Origin: Desulfobacterales bacterium
GTDB taxonomy: Bacteria > Desulfobacterota > Desulfobacteria > Desulfobacterales > JAAELO01
Length of the DNA stretch: 64,000 bases
Direction: 5' to 3'
Assembly (NCBI GenBank): GCA_024226555.1
Contig: JAAELO010000386.1
Location: 41,526 to 105,525 of the forward strand
In this document: positions 18,130 to 26,389 of the stretch, one piece after another
How the letters are laid out: each line of letters opens with the position of its first letter
Position numbering within the stretch: position 1 is the stretch's first letter
The notes under the pieces: generated by a model
What the model was told of the DNA's origin: nothing
What the model saw: the letters and a program-made list of their open reading frames with translations, nothing else
Database searches by the model: none
Position numbers and translations under genes: made by a program

Positions 18130-18444
18130 TTAAATTGCAACTTTTACAGCATTAACAAATACATTCATAGCAACATTTACTGCTTCCTGCACCATAACTT
18201 TTGTCATAACCTGAAGAGTTAATAACTCCGCTTCAATTACTTTCTTTTCGCGCTGTAATTCTTCATCAAACTCTTCCTGATCAATCAAACCATCAATCAA
18301 AGCAAGAGCCAACTCCTCCATTAAAGCTTTCTGTCTTTCAAAAATTGATTTCGTATCACCAGCAATATTTCCCGACTCATCGGAAACAACATCACTCACA
18401 GAGCCTACCATATCCTTTAATACATTACCCATGTCAAAACTCAT
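18130..18444 (-). CDS. Small helical protein, 104 aa, upstream of the lysozyme
   Basis: AAAGGAGGAAAATTA precedes the ATG. The product is almost entirely helical and acidic in its middle, with the C-terminal half rich in valine, methionine and alanine (VMTKVMVQEAVNVAMNVFVNAVKV). A 46-bp gap separates it from the lysozyme gene. The hydrophobic C-terminal third could insert into membranes, which would suit a holin-like or anchoring role next to a lysozyme, but no family is recognised and this is inference. Confidence 0.55.
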   Translation of the reverse strand: MSFDMGNVLKDMVGSVSDVVSDESGNIAGDTKSIFERQKALMEELALALIDGLIDQEEFDEELQREKKVIEAELLTLQVMTKVMVQEAVNVAMNVFVNAVKVAI

Positions 18445-18470
18445 TAATTTTCCTCCTTTAAATTATTTTA

Positions 18471-18775
18471 TGAACCTCTAAAAACTAAGATTTAGGTTAA
18501 AGTACAACGTTTATAAAAGCTTGCAGGAAGGGGAACTTAAAAACCTTGGGGTATGCCAACAAACCCTAAAAAAAAACGGTGTCATTCCTGCGAAGGCAGG
18601 AATCTCATAAATATACGAATAAATTAAACAGCGAGTCATTCCCGTGAAAGAGGCTGTGTAACAAAACAAAATTTATTATTTATCAATTACAGACAATCAA
18701 CAATTGGTCGTCATTCCCGAGAAGATTTGGATAGTTCTTTCTTCCAAATCTGAGTCGGGTCATTTATAAGGTTTG
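18471..18775. repeat. Mixed repeat block: MITE left end, ATTCCTGC hairpins
   Basis: GAACCTCTAAAAACTAAG near 18472 is a MITE left end. GTCATTCCTGCGAAGGCAGGAATC (stem ATTCCTGC/GCAGGAAT at 18585-18604) and later GTCATTCCCG blocks belong to the second dispersed family of the window. ATTTGG...CCAAAT closes the block. The block fills the gene-free stretch 18445-18809. Confidence 0.55.
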
Positions 18776-18809
18776 CTTTACTATCAGTTTGTGACCTCTA
18801 TACCTGCAA

Positions 18810-19235
18810 TCACTTCATTTTCTTAGCTAACTCTGCCTTGGCCATCGCAACCAAAATCCGCCTGTACTGTTCCCTGTGTTTTTTTGCAATAAAGTTTTTA
18901 AATGTATTCTTCTTCATATGTTTTGCCTTATCACCCAACCATAACTCAATAACTATCTTTACCTGTTTAATAGACTCCTCATTTAAATCTCTGATTTGAT
19001 TTCTTGTTAAAAGAGAGTTTAGATCTGCTTCTATTGAGAGATATTTATCTTTAAACTCATCATAACCTCTTTTATTTACTGGCGTTTCAAGAATGGTCGC
19101 AAAAAATATATCTACTTTTTTGGTAGTTAAAATAATCTCCTGAAAAACCTTTTCGTCATAATCGGCTACATATTTTACTGCACAGCCTGAAATGAAAAGT
19201 ATAAGAACTATAAAATACAATTTTACTTTCAACAT
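18810..19235 (-). CDS. Predicted lipoprotein, 141 aa
   Basis: A basic N-terminus and hydrophobic stretch lead to the lipobox LFISGC (Cys17), so the protein should be lipidated. The mature part is mostly helical and highly charged (FKDKYLSIEADLNSLLTRN, KKHREQYRRILVAMAKAEL). No family is recognised. It lies in isolation between repeat blocks. A lipoprotein near a lysozyme might be a spanin-like partner, but its length and lone position make this weak. Confidence 0.65.
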   Translation of the reverse strand: MLKVKLYFIVLILFISGCAVKYVADYDEKVFQEIILTTKKVDIFFATILETPVNKRGYDEFKDKYLSIEADLNSLLTRNQIRDLNEESIKQVKIVIELWLGDKAKHMKKNTFKNFIAKKHREQYRRILVAMAKAELAKKMK

Positions 19236-19310
19236 ATAAATTAGCCTTTATATTAGATTTGAGATAAAAATATACTTACATATCTTTCTGTTTATAATCT
19301 GTTCAACTAT

Positions 19311-19560
19311 GGGAACCTCTAATAATTTAAATTTTGGATGAAATATAAAAAAAAACAACGTGTCATTCCTGTGAAGCAGGCTGTGTCATGAATAAGAAAA
19401 ATAAGTAAAAACCCCTGGATTCCTGATACCTGATTAAGAACAAGCTTTAATCAGGTTCTGGAATGACGACCGTTTGAATGAATAAATCTAAAGACCTAAT
19501 AAAAAAAAAATTCACTCTAAAATAGAAAAAATTGATTTGTGACAGCCACGAAGGCAGGAA
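19311..19560. repeat. Composite repeat: MITE left end joined to the GGAATGACGACC family
   Basis: GGGAACCTCTAATAATTTAAATT at 19311 opens like a MITE. It then runs into the second family: GTGTCATTCCTGTGAAG, GGCTGTGTCATGAAT, CTGGATTCCTGATACC, AATCAGGTTCTGGAATGACGACCG, and ATTGATTTGTGACAGCC at the end. The same order of blocks occurs at 23278-23535. Confidence 0.6.
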
Positions 19561-19583
19561 TCTATATTAATTAGGCAACTATC

Positions 19584-19617
19584 GTAGGGTGTGTTAACGG
19601 TTTTCCAACGCACCTTT
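19584..19617. repeat. REP-like hairpin, copy 1
   Basis: GTAGGGTGTGTTAACGG-TTTTC-CAACGCACCTT can form a GGTGxGTT/AACGCACC stem. Two near-identical copies lie at 20694-20724 and 21561-21593, all in the same orientation. Confidence 0.65.
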
Positions 19618-20693
19618 AATCCAGATTTCAATGCAACTGATGGAAAAATGATAATAAAATTAAAATTCATTAATTTAGGATTTGAAAGTCTAATAAAAAA
19701 ACTACTAAAAACCATAAAATTTAATTGTCTAAGAAAAACAAAATTTTTCAAAAAAAAAACAGATCCTAATTATAATGTTTAAAAATAATTAATTTTTAGC
19801 TTGATTTTGAGAATCGTAGCGATTATTGTTTTACTGGTTGTATTAATTATGTATGAATTGTATTCGGCGAGCCAACCTGGAAGCTGGAACTTCCAAAGTT
19901 GACTCTGAACAAAAACCTTTCTCACGTTAGGAGAAAAGTAGATGCCTACCATCTTTTTTACAGAAAGCCCACCATTCCGTCAATGCCTCTTTCACACGTT
20001 GGGGCAGTTTTTTCACTTAAACACTATAAATCAAGCTAAAAAACACACATTAAAAATGTTACAAATGCACCGCTGGTTTGTAAAACGCCAACTTTTTTAC
20101 TGTGTTCATACTTGATTGTTGGGTGAATTGAACTGGATCTGCATAAAAACTTCTGTGTTTAATGCTTTAAAATGGCTTTAGTTTTTTGCTCTGGGAAACT
20201 TTGCCACTTTATGGCTATATAAAAACAGTTTAGTTTTTGTGTAAATAAAAAATATTTCCAGGATTTTCTAAGAAATAAATAGTAACTGAAAAATTTCTTC
20301 AGTACAGAACCAGTTTTGCGTGTGAAAGAGAGTACCACTTAAACTACATATGAAAGAGGCGTTAACAGGTATGGGAGAAATTGTCCCCTCCCATATCTTT
20401 TTTCCTATTTCGGATTATGTTACAGACACTTATTTAAACCCGAAGAAAATTACCTGCGGAAACCACTCCTTTGAAAAGTATACAAATACATTTCAAATAA
20501 TTTGTATAATTATCCTTAAAAGCATCTTTTTGATACCCAAAAGCTAGTTCTAAGGGCAAAAAAGAGGTGTTTTCAAGCACTATATTCAATTAATTTAAAT
20601 AGTTATCTTGGTCCGACCCTAATGCGATGCGTTTGTAAAACGGACCCTAATGCGATGCTCTTCCCTCTTCATCAAGGTCAAGCCTAGCCTTTT
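19618..20693. other. Gene-free accessory stretch
   Basis: No convincing gene is seen; the frames here lack ribosome sites and sensible composition. It holds a 12-bp inverted pair CTCTTTCACACG (19987-19998) / CGTGTGAAAGAG (20319-20330), a related TGAAAGAGGC at 20350, and a direct repeat GACCCTAATGCGATGC (20615-20630 and 20643-20658). A decayed mobile element is possible, but no transposase remnant was recognised. Confidence 0.4.
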
Positions 20694-20724
20694 AGGGTGC
20701 GTTAACGGTTTTCCAACGCACCTT
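20694..20724. repeat. REP-like hairpin, copy 2
   Basis: AGGGTGCGTTAACGG and CCAACGCACCTT form a GGTGCGTT/AACGCACC stem with a short loop. It lies about 250 bp downstream of the caspase-like peptidase gene; copy 3 lies just upstream of that gene. Confidence 0.65.
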
Positions 20725-20975
20725 CAAATTCCAAAAAAGATTAAAACCCAAGAAATGTTTCCCTAACCAATCCGGTCATTACTCACATTAACAAATGAAT
20801 GATACAGGTACCCATAAGATTTACCGATGTTTTTAGCCAGTATCCAGTGATGAAATTTTTATGGGACATAGGTTAAATAATCCTAAACCTTCGGCCTGTA
20901 TTAATTTACTATTCGACAACTGTATACCTGACCCCTAATAAATTCTAATATTTTTTACCTAAACTAAGTGGTTTT

Positions 20976-21527
20976 TTATCTATATATTAATTCATCCCCT
21001 CCATGCACCTCCCTCCTCCGATCCTTCACACGGACCAGATCATTAACCATCTTATGATTTTTTCCATCATAGTCGTATATACTTCCCACATATCCCCACA
21101 CTCTACATCGGTCATACCCATTATCCTTTAGAATTCTATACATCATTTTCGAAAACCCAACCCCACCCCCATCCTCAGCTGAGTGACAATTGAACAATTT
21201 CAAAAAAGTTACCTCATCTTTTCTTAAACCAGCTCGTTCAAGATATCTAAATAACGCCGCCGAATCGATCCCCAAACCACCTCCATTTGTTATTCTATCC
21301 CCACCTACTGATCCATGCCCCATTACATAAATCCTTGATTCATCCCCATACACTTCATGCAACTCGTCCCCGTTCGGCTCTCCATGCACTCTGATATAAT
21401 CCCTCCCTTTCCCACCAGGAGTCATCACATTAAATACTTCATTAAAGCTCCATTCTACAGCCCCTTGATTATAATAAAATTTTTCATTTACAGTTTCAGT
21501 AAACGGTATCACTATACAATGCTTCAT
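20976..21527 (-). CDS. Caspase-like (clan CD) cysteine peptidase candidate
   Basis: The ATG at 21527 is preceded by AAAAGGTG and preferred over a GTG at 21536. The 183-residue protein carries the two hallmark elements of clan CD peptidases. The first is a hydrophobic strand ending in His-Gly (RIYVMGHGS, His71 from this ATG). The second is a hydrophobic strand ending in the nucleophile (VTFLKLFNCHSAEDGG, Cys114). Separation and order match the single-domain caspase, clostripain and RTX-CPD folds. There is no signal peptide and no additional domain. Its neighbours are a frameshifted reverse transcriptase and REP hairpins. It may be a toxin or effector of the contractile particle, or a component of an accessory defence island. 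Glycine-rich loops around both motifs are unusual. Activity is not proven. Confidence 0.6.
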   Translation of the reverse strand: MKHCIVIPFTETVNEKFYYNQGAVEWSFNEVFNVMTPGGKGRDYIRVHGEPNGDELHEVYGDESRIYVMGHGSVGGDRITNGGGLGIDSAALFRYLERAGLRKDEVTFLKLFNCHSAEDGGGVGFSKMMYRILKDNGYDRCRVWGYVGSIYDYDGKNHKMVNDLVRVKDRRREVHGGDELIYR

Positions 21528-21560
21528 TATTTTCACCTTTTAATTTATTATTTTAGTCTT

Positions 21561-21593
21561 GTAGGGTGCGTTAACGGTTTTTAAACGCACCTT
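21561..21593. repeat. REP-like hairpin, copy 3
   Basis: GTAGGGTGCGTTAACGG followed by TTTTTAAACGCACCTT forms a GGTGCGTTTAA-like stem. It lies in the short spacer between the reverse-transcriptase remnant and the peptidase gene. Confidence 0.65.
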
Positions 21594-21612
21594 TCAAACA
21601 TTCACAATAGAA

Positions 21613-22777
21613 TCAGAACAATCCTGATATTTCCCTCATGAATTGACGATCAGCCCCAAAACACTTTCCAACCATTTTCCAGTATTTCTTCATGTCAAGA
21701 CCAGCATCGTTCAGTTCAACCCCTGATCTCAACCACTTCCACCAACCTCTTAAATATTGTCCGATACGATTTGCATCCGCACCCTGCTCATAAAGCCGGA
21801 CAATTCTTTCAAGATGATTGCTGACAGTCTTCCAGGCAACAGATACTTTCATATCTGATCCCGGTGTTAACCTGTATCCCAAAAAATCAAATCCATATTC
21901 GATCCTCCCTAAAAATGTTTTAAATGGATGTTTCTTTACTTCAAGTTTATCAAGTATTTCATTAGTACTTTTTACTGTTTTTTTTAATTTCCATCTGGTT
22001 TTTGAAAGTATAATCCAGTCATCAATAGCATATAGATTTGAGTTCATCTCAATTCTATATTGCGCTTGTATGTTAGAGGACCTTGCATAAAAATGGTTTT
22101 CTTTTATGCATTTGGAGAAGATTGTTTATGAAGCTGTCATAGAATACACCCATATCTTTCATGGCATCATCGAGAGGCTTCAGATAAATCGCTCCCATTA
22201 ATGGAGAAAGAGGACAACCAAAGTGAATTCCTAAAGATACTGCTTTCAAAATCCCGTCTTCGTCCTCCAGATGGTTCAAGTACCCGTGGATTAATTGAAG
22301 TACTTTCTCTTCTTTTACGATTTTCCTGATTTGCTTAATTAATATTTTGTGATTTATACTTGCGTAATAACTTTCCACATCACTTCTAAAAACAAATTTA
22401 TAATTTTTCAATTGTTTCTGAACATCCCTGACAGCACCTTTTCCACCACCCAGACCGGAAACATGATAACAACGTTCACCAAGATGAGGCCTGCAGTATT
22501 CACTTAAAACCATAGTCATTGCTTTTAAAACAAGAGCATCCCTTGAAGACCACAGTGAAACAAAACCACTTGATGTTCTGATCCTCTTTACCGGTTCAAA
22601 CCAGTAATTTCCTTCAAGTATACTCTTCTGAATCTTTCTTTTCGTGGCATCCCAATTTGATCGTAAATGCCATATATCATTATTATAGTGGTAATCTATA
22701 CGGCTTTTACACAACCACTTGTAAGCTTCATCTATGATTTCATCTGATGCTATTTTATTTATTAAGGAATAGTTCAT
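21613..22777 (-). pseudogene. Reverse transcriptase, frameshifted
   Basis: Two frames cover one RT. The first (22777-22073) carries the fingers, FVFRSDVESYYASINH (catalytic Asp of motif A) and GCPLSPLMGAIYL (motif B-like). The second (up to 22047 and extendable upstream) carries YAIDDWIIL, the catalytic Asp pair of motif C, and a thumb with QYLRGWWKWLRSG. The total length is one base off a multiple of three. The frame change falls near AAAAGAAAACCATTTTTATG (about 22090-22110). The stretch between VFY and YAIDD is also longer than usual, and the aromatic residue of the YxDD box is displaced. No maturase or DNA-binding domain is visible, so this is not a standard group II intron protein. Probably inactive. 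Confidence 0.75.
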
Positions 22778-22978
22778 ATCTTACATAATTTGCTTTACAA
22801 AAGGCATGGAGTCAAATTTTCATTTGATTTTTGGTTAGCTCAAATCATTGATTCAGAATAAGAAAAATCCTGATACTTGTGATATGAATTGACTACCTTC
22901 AAAATATTTTTATCATTTCAATATAACCACCTCCTTTAATATTGTCTGATTTGATTTTCCACTGATGGTTCGTGCATG

Positions 22979-23058
22979 AAGGAGAATTTATGCACTTTGT
23001 TTTTTAATTATAAAGCAAATTGCTTTTTATAATTTGAGTTTGAGTGTTAAATCTCCAT
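22979..23058. ncRNA. Candidate structured element, copy 2
   Basis: The outer stem is TGA(A)GGAGA...TCTCC(A)TCA. The inner hairpin is AAAGCA-AAT-TGCTTT. Conserved blocks are TTTATGCACTTTGT and TTTGAGTGTTAAA. It is homologous to 12053-12133, with one compensatory pair change in the outer stem. Downstream on the minus strand follows AAAGGAGGTGG, a strong ribosome site opening only a five-codon frame before the reverse-transcriptase remnant starts at 22777. The remainder of 22778-23277 shows nothing else. Confidence 0.4.
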
Positions 23059-23277
23059 CAATACACATGTAAGACCTGATGAAACAAAACTTCTATTTTA
23101 CTATTGTAGTTTTGTTCCTCTTTATCAAGGCCTAGTTCTGGTGGATCACATATCTTCATACACGATTAATTGCATCGTTATTTCTTACTTTTCATTTGTT
23201 GAGATACTACTCAATTATTCCAGTAATATTTCTAATACATTTCTTTATTTACAAAAGAATATGGATTACTGCCTGCG

Positions 23278-23535
23278 AGTGTGTCATGAATAAAAAGCGT
23301 AGTAAAAATCTCTGGATCCCTGATACTTCACAAATAAACAAGTCCCTTATAAAATCATTGAAAAACAAAAAAAGTTTAATTTTGTTTTACTTAGTTGATT
23401 TTATAAGCATATCAGGTTCTGGAATGACGACCGTTCGTACTAAATCTTTTGAAGCTCAAATTTCAAAATATTTTCACTCTAAAGAAGAGAAAATTGATTT
23501 GTGACACAGCCTCAATTTTCTCGGGAATGACGACC
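23278..23535. repeat. GGAATGACGACC-family repeat, long copy
   Basis: GTGTGTCATGAATAAAAAGC, CTGGATCCCTGATACTTC, ATCAGGTTCTGGAATGACGACCG, AAATTGATTTGTGACACAGCC and CGGGAATGACGACC follow in the same order as in 19355-19560. A minus-strand direction of the unit can be read at other copies. A plus frame through it (23196-23504) is repeat-encoded and not a gene. Confidence 0.65.
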
Positions 23536-23567
23536 AATCATAACTCTATTTTAAACTTCTGATTTTA

Positions 23568-24752
23568 TTATTCTCTATCTAATAATTCATTAATAGCATC
23601 CCTGCTATTATTAAATGAGTATAAAATATCCCATTTTTTTATGTTTATTTTCATACTTTCGTTTTGTCTTCTCCAGAGCAGGTTTTTGGTTTTAGCATTA
23701 TAGTAGTCATAACGGGATGGTTTGGTTAGTACGCACCCTGTTACATTCTTGAGTAGATCAAAAACTGAAGAAGCAGGATTTAAAGGATCATAAAATTTAT
23801 TTGTAGCTGATAAAGAAAGTGCGACACCAATCTCATCAAGTGAATGATGACCACTTAAGCACATACTAAGCATACAGCATAAAATATGTAATGCCTGATT
23901 CTTTTTACCTTCTCCATTGATCTCATATAGTGTTTTAGCAAATCCTACAGCATCTGTTGTTGTTCCTGAGATATCGCATCTCAGGGGCAGACCAAGTAAA
24001 CTTCTAAGTTTTCCTAAAGTAGATTTTTCTGTTGGAGTTTTTCCAAGAGCTCCTGCATCCAGGGAAAGTAGATTTGAATCCGGGTGTCTGTATTTATTAT
24101 CTATGTTGGTTCTAACTCTATGACAGTTCTCAGTAAAAGGGGTTATAAGAGCGTTTTTCCCATCTCTGTTTTTGAGTTTATCTCTTTCATTTTTGTAAGC
24201 AGCAGCACTATTCATATCAAAGTCAATGTTTGGCACACCAAACCATGAAATACGTGGTTTTAAGGTGTTTGTAGCTAAATTTTTAATTTTCTGGTTAATT
24301 CCGGTAAAGACATTTGGATCTGTTATCTTTGCTATTGACTCAGGTGGTATACAAAGTTTTCTATTCAGATAACCAATCTTAAAAATTTTGTACAGTTCTG
24401 TATTCTTTAATAACTTAACCTTATCACCATTCTTGTCCCTTGTTAGTCTTGTAACCGTTTTTCTTGCATATGCACTTAAACCTGTAACAGCAGACCATAT
24501 TTCATTATCAAGTTTACTTTCAGAATTCATAATAGTATTTTGATAGAATTCCCATTCAGGCTCTTTTTTACAAATCTCTTTATATTTACTTTTGTGGGTG
24601 GTCTGCCAATCATTTAAACCTGTAATTATCTTATCAAGTCCTTTTCCACCCTGTGGATTTACTGTTTGTTCAGAAATATCTTTTCTGAAATTTGTTGCAT
24701 ACAAATCATACAAAATCTGGCAATGGGTTTGCCATAACTCTTTTTCTCTCAT
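23568..24752 (-). CDS. Unknown protein, 394 aa; possible particle-associated effector
   Basis: AGGAGAAAAAA precedes the ATG. The protein is soluble, without a signal peptide. The N-terminal half is basic and helical. The C-terminal half (about 235-330) has two striking motifs: LPLRCDISGTTTDAVGFA, then a cysteine-rich hydrophobic helix (ALHILCCMLSMCLS) followed by GHHSLDEIGVAL. Clustered His, Asp and Glu residues of this kind often mark an enzyme active site, but no named family fits. It lies 577 bp downstream of the last tail gene on the same strand. This location, at the 3' end of a contractile cluster, is typical for cargo or effector genes; that role is inference from position. Confidence 0.55.
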   Translation of the reverse strand: MREKELWQTHCQILYDLYATNFRKDISEQTVNPQGGKGLDKIITGLNDWQTTHKSKYKEICKKEPEWEFYQNTIMNSESKLDNEIWSAVTGLSAYARKTVTRLTRDKNGDKVKLLKNTELYKIFKIGYLNRKLCIPPESIAKITDPNVFTGINQKIKNLATNTLKPRISWFGVPNIDFDMNSAAAYKNERDKLKNRDGKNALITPFTENCHRVRTNIDNKYRHPDSNLLSLDAGALGKTPTEKSTLGKLRSLLGLPLRCDISGTTTDAVGFAKTLYEINGEGKKNQALHILCCMLSMCLSGHHSLDEIGVALSLSATNKFYDPLNPASSVFDLLKNVTGCVLTKPSRYDYYNAKTKNLLWRRQNESMKINIKKWDILYSFNNSRDAINELLDRE

Positions 24753-24925
24753 TTTTTTCTCCTAAAGATATTTTAAGTTTTTTAATCAGAAATTTTTTAG
24801 TTAAGTCCTAAATAAAGATGTTAGCTCTTAAACATTTTTGTGTGCTTCTTTTACAAAAAGCTTACAGCTGAGGCTATAACAAATTTAAGTAAAATATAAA
24901 AAGTTAGATTCCATTTTAAATAGTA

Positions 24926-25303
24926 AAAACTATCTCAAAAACATTAAATTAAAATACTTTTTGTTATATATTATGGATTCCCGACTCAAATTTGGTTTAA
25001 AGAGACAAACCAAATCTTCGAGGCTGTCACAAATAGAGAATAAAGCAAAAACATATGGATTTGTTTATAAAATCGGAAGAAAAAATAAAATTAAAGCCTT
25101 TTATTTCTAAAAGATTTTAAAAACGACCTGATGTGCTCTAAAAAAAGCAAATTTCTTGTAGCGTTCTGGAATGACAACCGTTCGAACAAATATTCCTAAA
25201 AATCAAATTCCAAAATATTTTAACTAATAAATAGAAAAAATTGATTTGTGACACAGCCTCCTTCTCGGGAATGTCGACCAATCGGCATTTTTTAGAGGTT
25301 CCC
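24926..25303. repeat. Composite repeat with ATTTGGTTT hairpin and MITE right end
   Basis: TATCTCAAAAACATTAAATT, GGATTCCCGACTCAAATTTGG, a hairpin ATTTGGTTT/AAACCAAAT, GGCTGTCACAAATAGAG, TTCTGGAATGACAACCG, ATTGATTTGTGACACAGCC and finally TTTTAGAGGTTCCC (MITE right end, 25290-25303). The first blocks recur at 47868-47980. The block fills the spacer 24753-25329 downstream of the tail operon. Confidence 0.6.
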
Positions 25304-25329
25304 TTATTTAATTTTGAAATGGCTCAAAG

Positions 25330-26091
25330 TTACTTTTTTACAGGATTTGTCTGATACTGAATCTCTTCAATTATAGATTCAGGAAGCTCTTTACCAAGAG
25401 CTATTGAAGTTTCCAGCTGGCATAATAAAACTATGTCTGAAGTAATTCGATAGATAGCAGATTTTTTAATGCCTTCACTTTTTCTTTCTATGGACTTAAG
25501 GTGTGTAGCAGGTTTTAAGATACGAAAACTTACTCCGGTTTCATCTTCTGTTGAGCGTATTGTACCCATATCTATAAATGATGCCATGAGTGTATTAATT
25601 GATTTACTGAATATGATATCAGCGATACCAAGTTCTTTGGCTGACACATCAAGTATTATGTTTATTTTATACGGGCTGTTTTCAAGATAACCTTTGGCCT
25701 TTTCTCCCTTAAAAAAAACGATTAGTCCTTTTTTGCCCTCTTTAGGTGCATGGTAGAACTTAAGGGTATTATCCTCAATGAAGTAATCATCACCCTGTTT
25801 AACAGTATATCCCGGTGGTGTTTCAACCTCAGATACATCACCCTTAATTTCGGCAGGTAATTTAAAATTTTTTTTATTACCGGTTGTATCGAAGGATAGT
25901 ATTTCACAAAGATTAGCCTGCTCTCTTTCAGCTAAAATTTCTTCACCACTTAATGAAGACAAACTCTCTAACCCTGATACACAAATTCTTACAGCCTTAG
26001 TTGTGCCTTGCCCAGGACCAAAGACCACATCAGTATCAGTGATGTTTGTTTTGAGCACTTCATATAATTTTTTTTCAAGTAAGCTTAACAA
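25330..26091 (-). CDS. Tail-terminator/DUF4255-like protein, last gene of tail operon
   Basis: The 253-residue soluble protein starts with MLSLLEKKLYEVLK and a stretch ending in VVFGPGQGT, then alternating beta strands. The C-terminal half (about 150-235) has SPYKINIILDVSAKELGIAD-like strands and helices. The layout, an N-terminal helix then a beta-rich domain, together with the position at the operon end, resembles Afp16/DUF4255 or phage tail-terminator proteins that cap the sheath and tube. I see no decisive motif, so the assignment rests on size and position. A 9-bp gap follows the coiled-coil gene. Confidence 0.4.
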   Translation of the reverse strand: MLSLLEKKLYEVLKTNITDTDVVFGPGQGTTKAVRICVSGLESLSSLSGEEILAEREQANLCEILSFDTTGNKKNFKLPAEIKGDVSEVETPPGYTVKQGDDYFIEDNTLKFYHAPKEGKKGLIVFFKGEKAKGYLENSPYKINIILDVSAKELGIADIIFSKSINTLMASFIDMGTIRSTEDETGVSFRILKPATHLKSIERKSEGIKKSAIYRITSDIVLLCQLETSIALGKELPESIIEEIQYQTNPVKK

Positions 26092-26100
26092 TGCTTTTCC

Positions 26101-26343
26101 CTATCCAACTTCAATTTTTTCTATGGATTCATTTTTATTGCTTTTCATTTTAACCACATCACCATCAGATTTATCATCTTTAATTTTTCCAAGTTCCTCC
26201 TCAAGAATTTGTACAGCGCCACTAATCCTGAGCATATTCCTCTTAAGTTCAGTCTCTTTTTCTTCAATGTTTATAAGTAACTTCAGCCCTTTAGCATGTT
26301 CATTCTTTAGTTTAATTAATCTTTCTTCCAATTGTGCTTTCAT
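26101..26343 (-). CDS. Small coiled-coil protein, 80 aa
   Basis: The first 55 residues form a continuous amphipathic helix (MKAQLEERLIKLKNEHAKGL, then ETELKRNMLRISGAVQILEEEL). The tail is charged and disordered. The ISGAVQILEEEL end resembles small phage proteins with an N-terminal coiled coil and a GAI/Q-x-LEEEL motif. Their role is generally unknown. It lies between the receptor-binding fibre and the terminator-like gene, so a fibre-assembly or structural role is plausible (inference). Confidence 0.6.
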   Translation of the reverse strand: MKAQLEERLIKLKNEHAKGLKLLINIEEKETELKRNMLRISGAVQILEEELGKIKDDKSDGDVVKMKSNKNESIEKIEVG

Positions 26344-26389
26344 AATGGCTCCATTATTAAATGTTATGATCTAAAAGTTTTAATTTCCG

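Noticed and set aside
19512..19782. Short frames on both strands in repeat and hairpin DNA
   Set aside because: They overlap repeat units, lack ribosome sites and have no conserved features.
22979..23058. Template/variable repeat pair of a diversity-generating retroelement with 12053-12133
   Set aside because: Neither copy lies in a coding region, changes are not adenine-biased and the RT is frameshifted; a structured element fits better.
22979..23058. Retron msr/msd RNA of the adjacent reverse transcriptase
   Set aside because: A second copy exists far from any RT, and no long inverted a1/a2 arms or branching G were found.
23196..23504. 102-codon plus-strand frame
   Set aside because: Lies mainly in the dispersed repeat block; the same DNA does not keep a frame in other copies.
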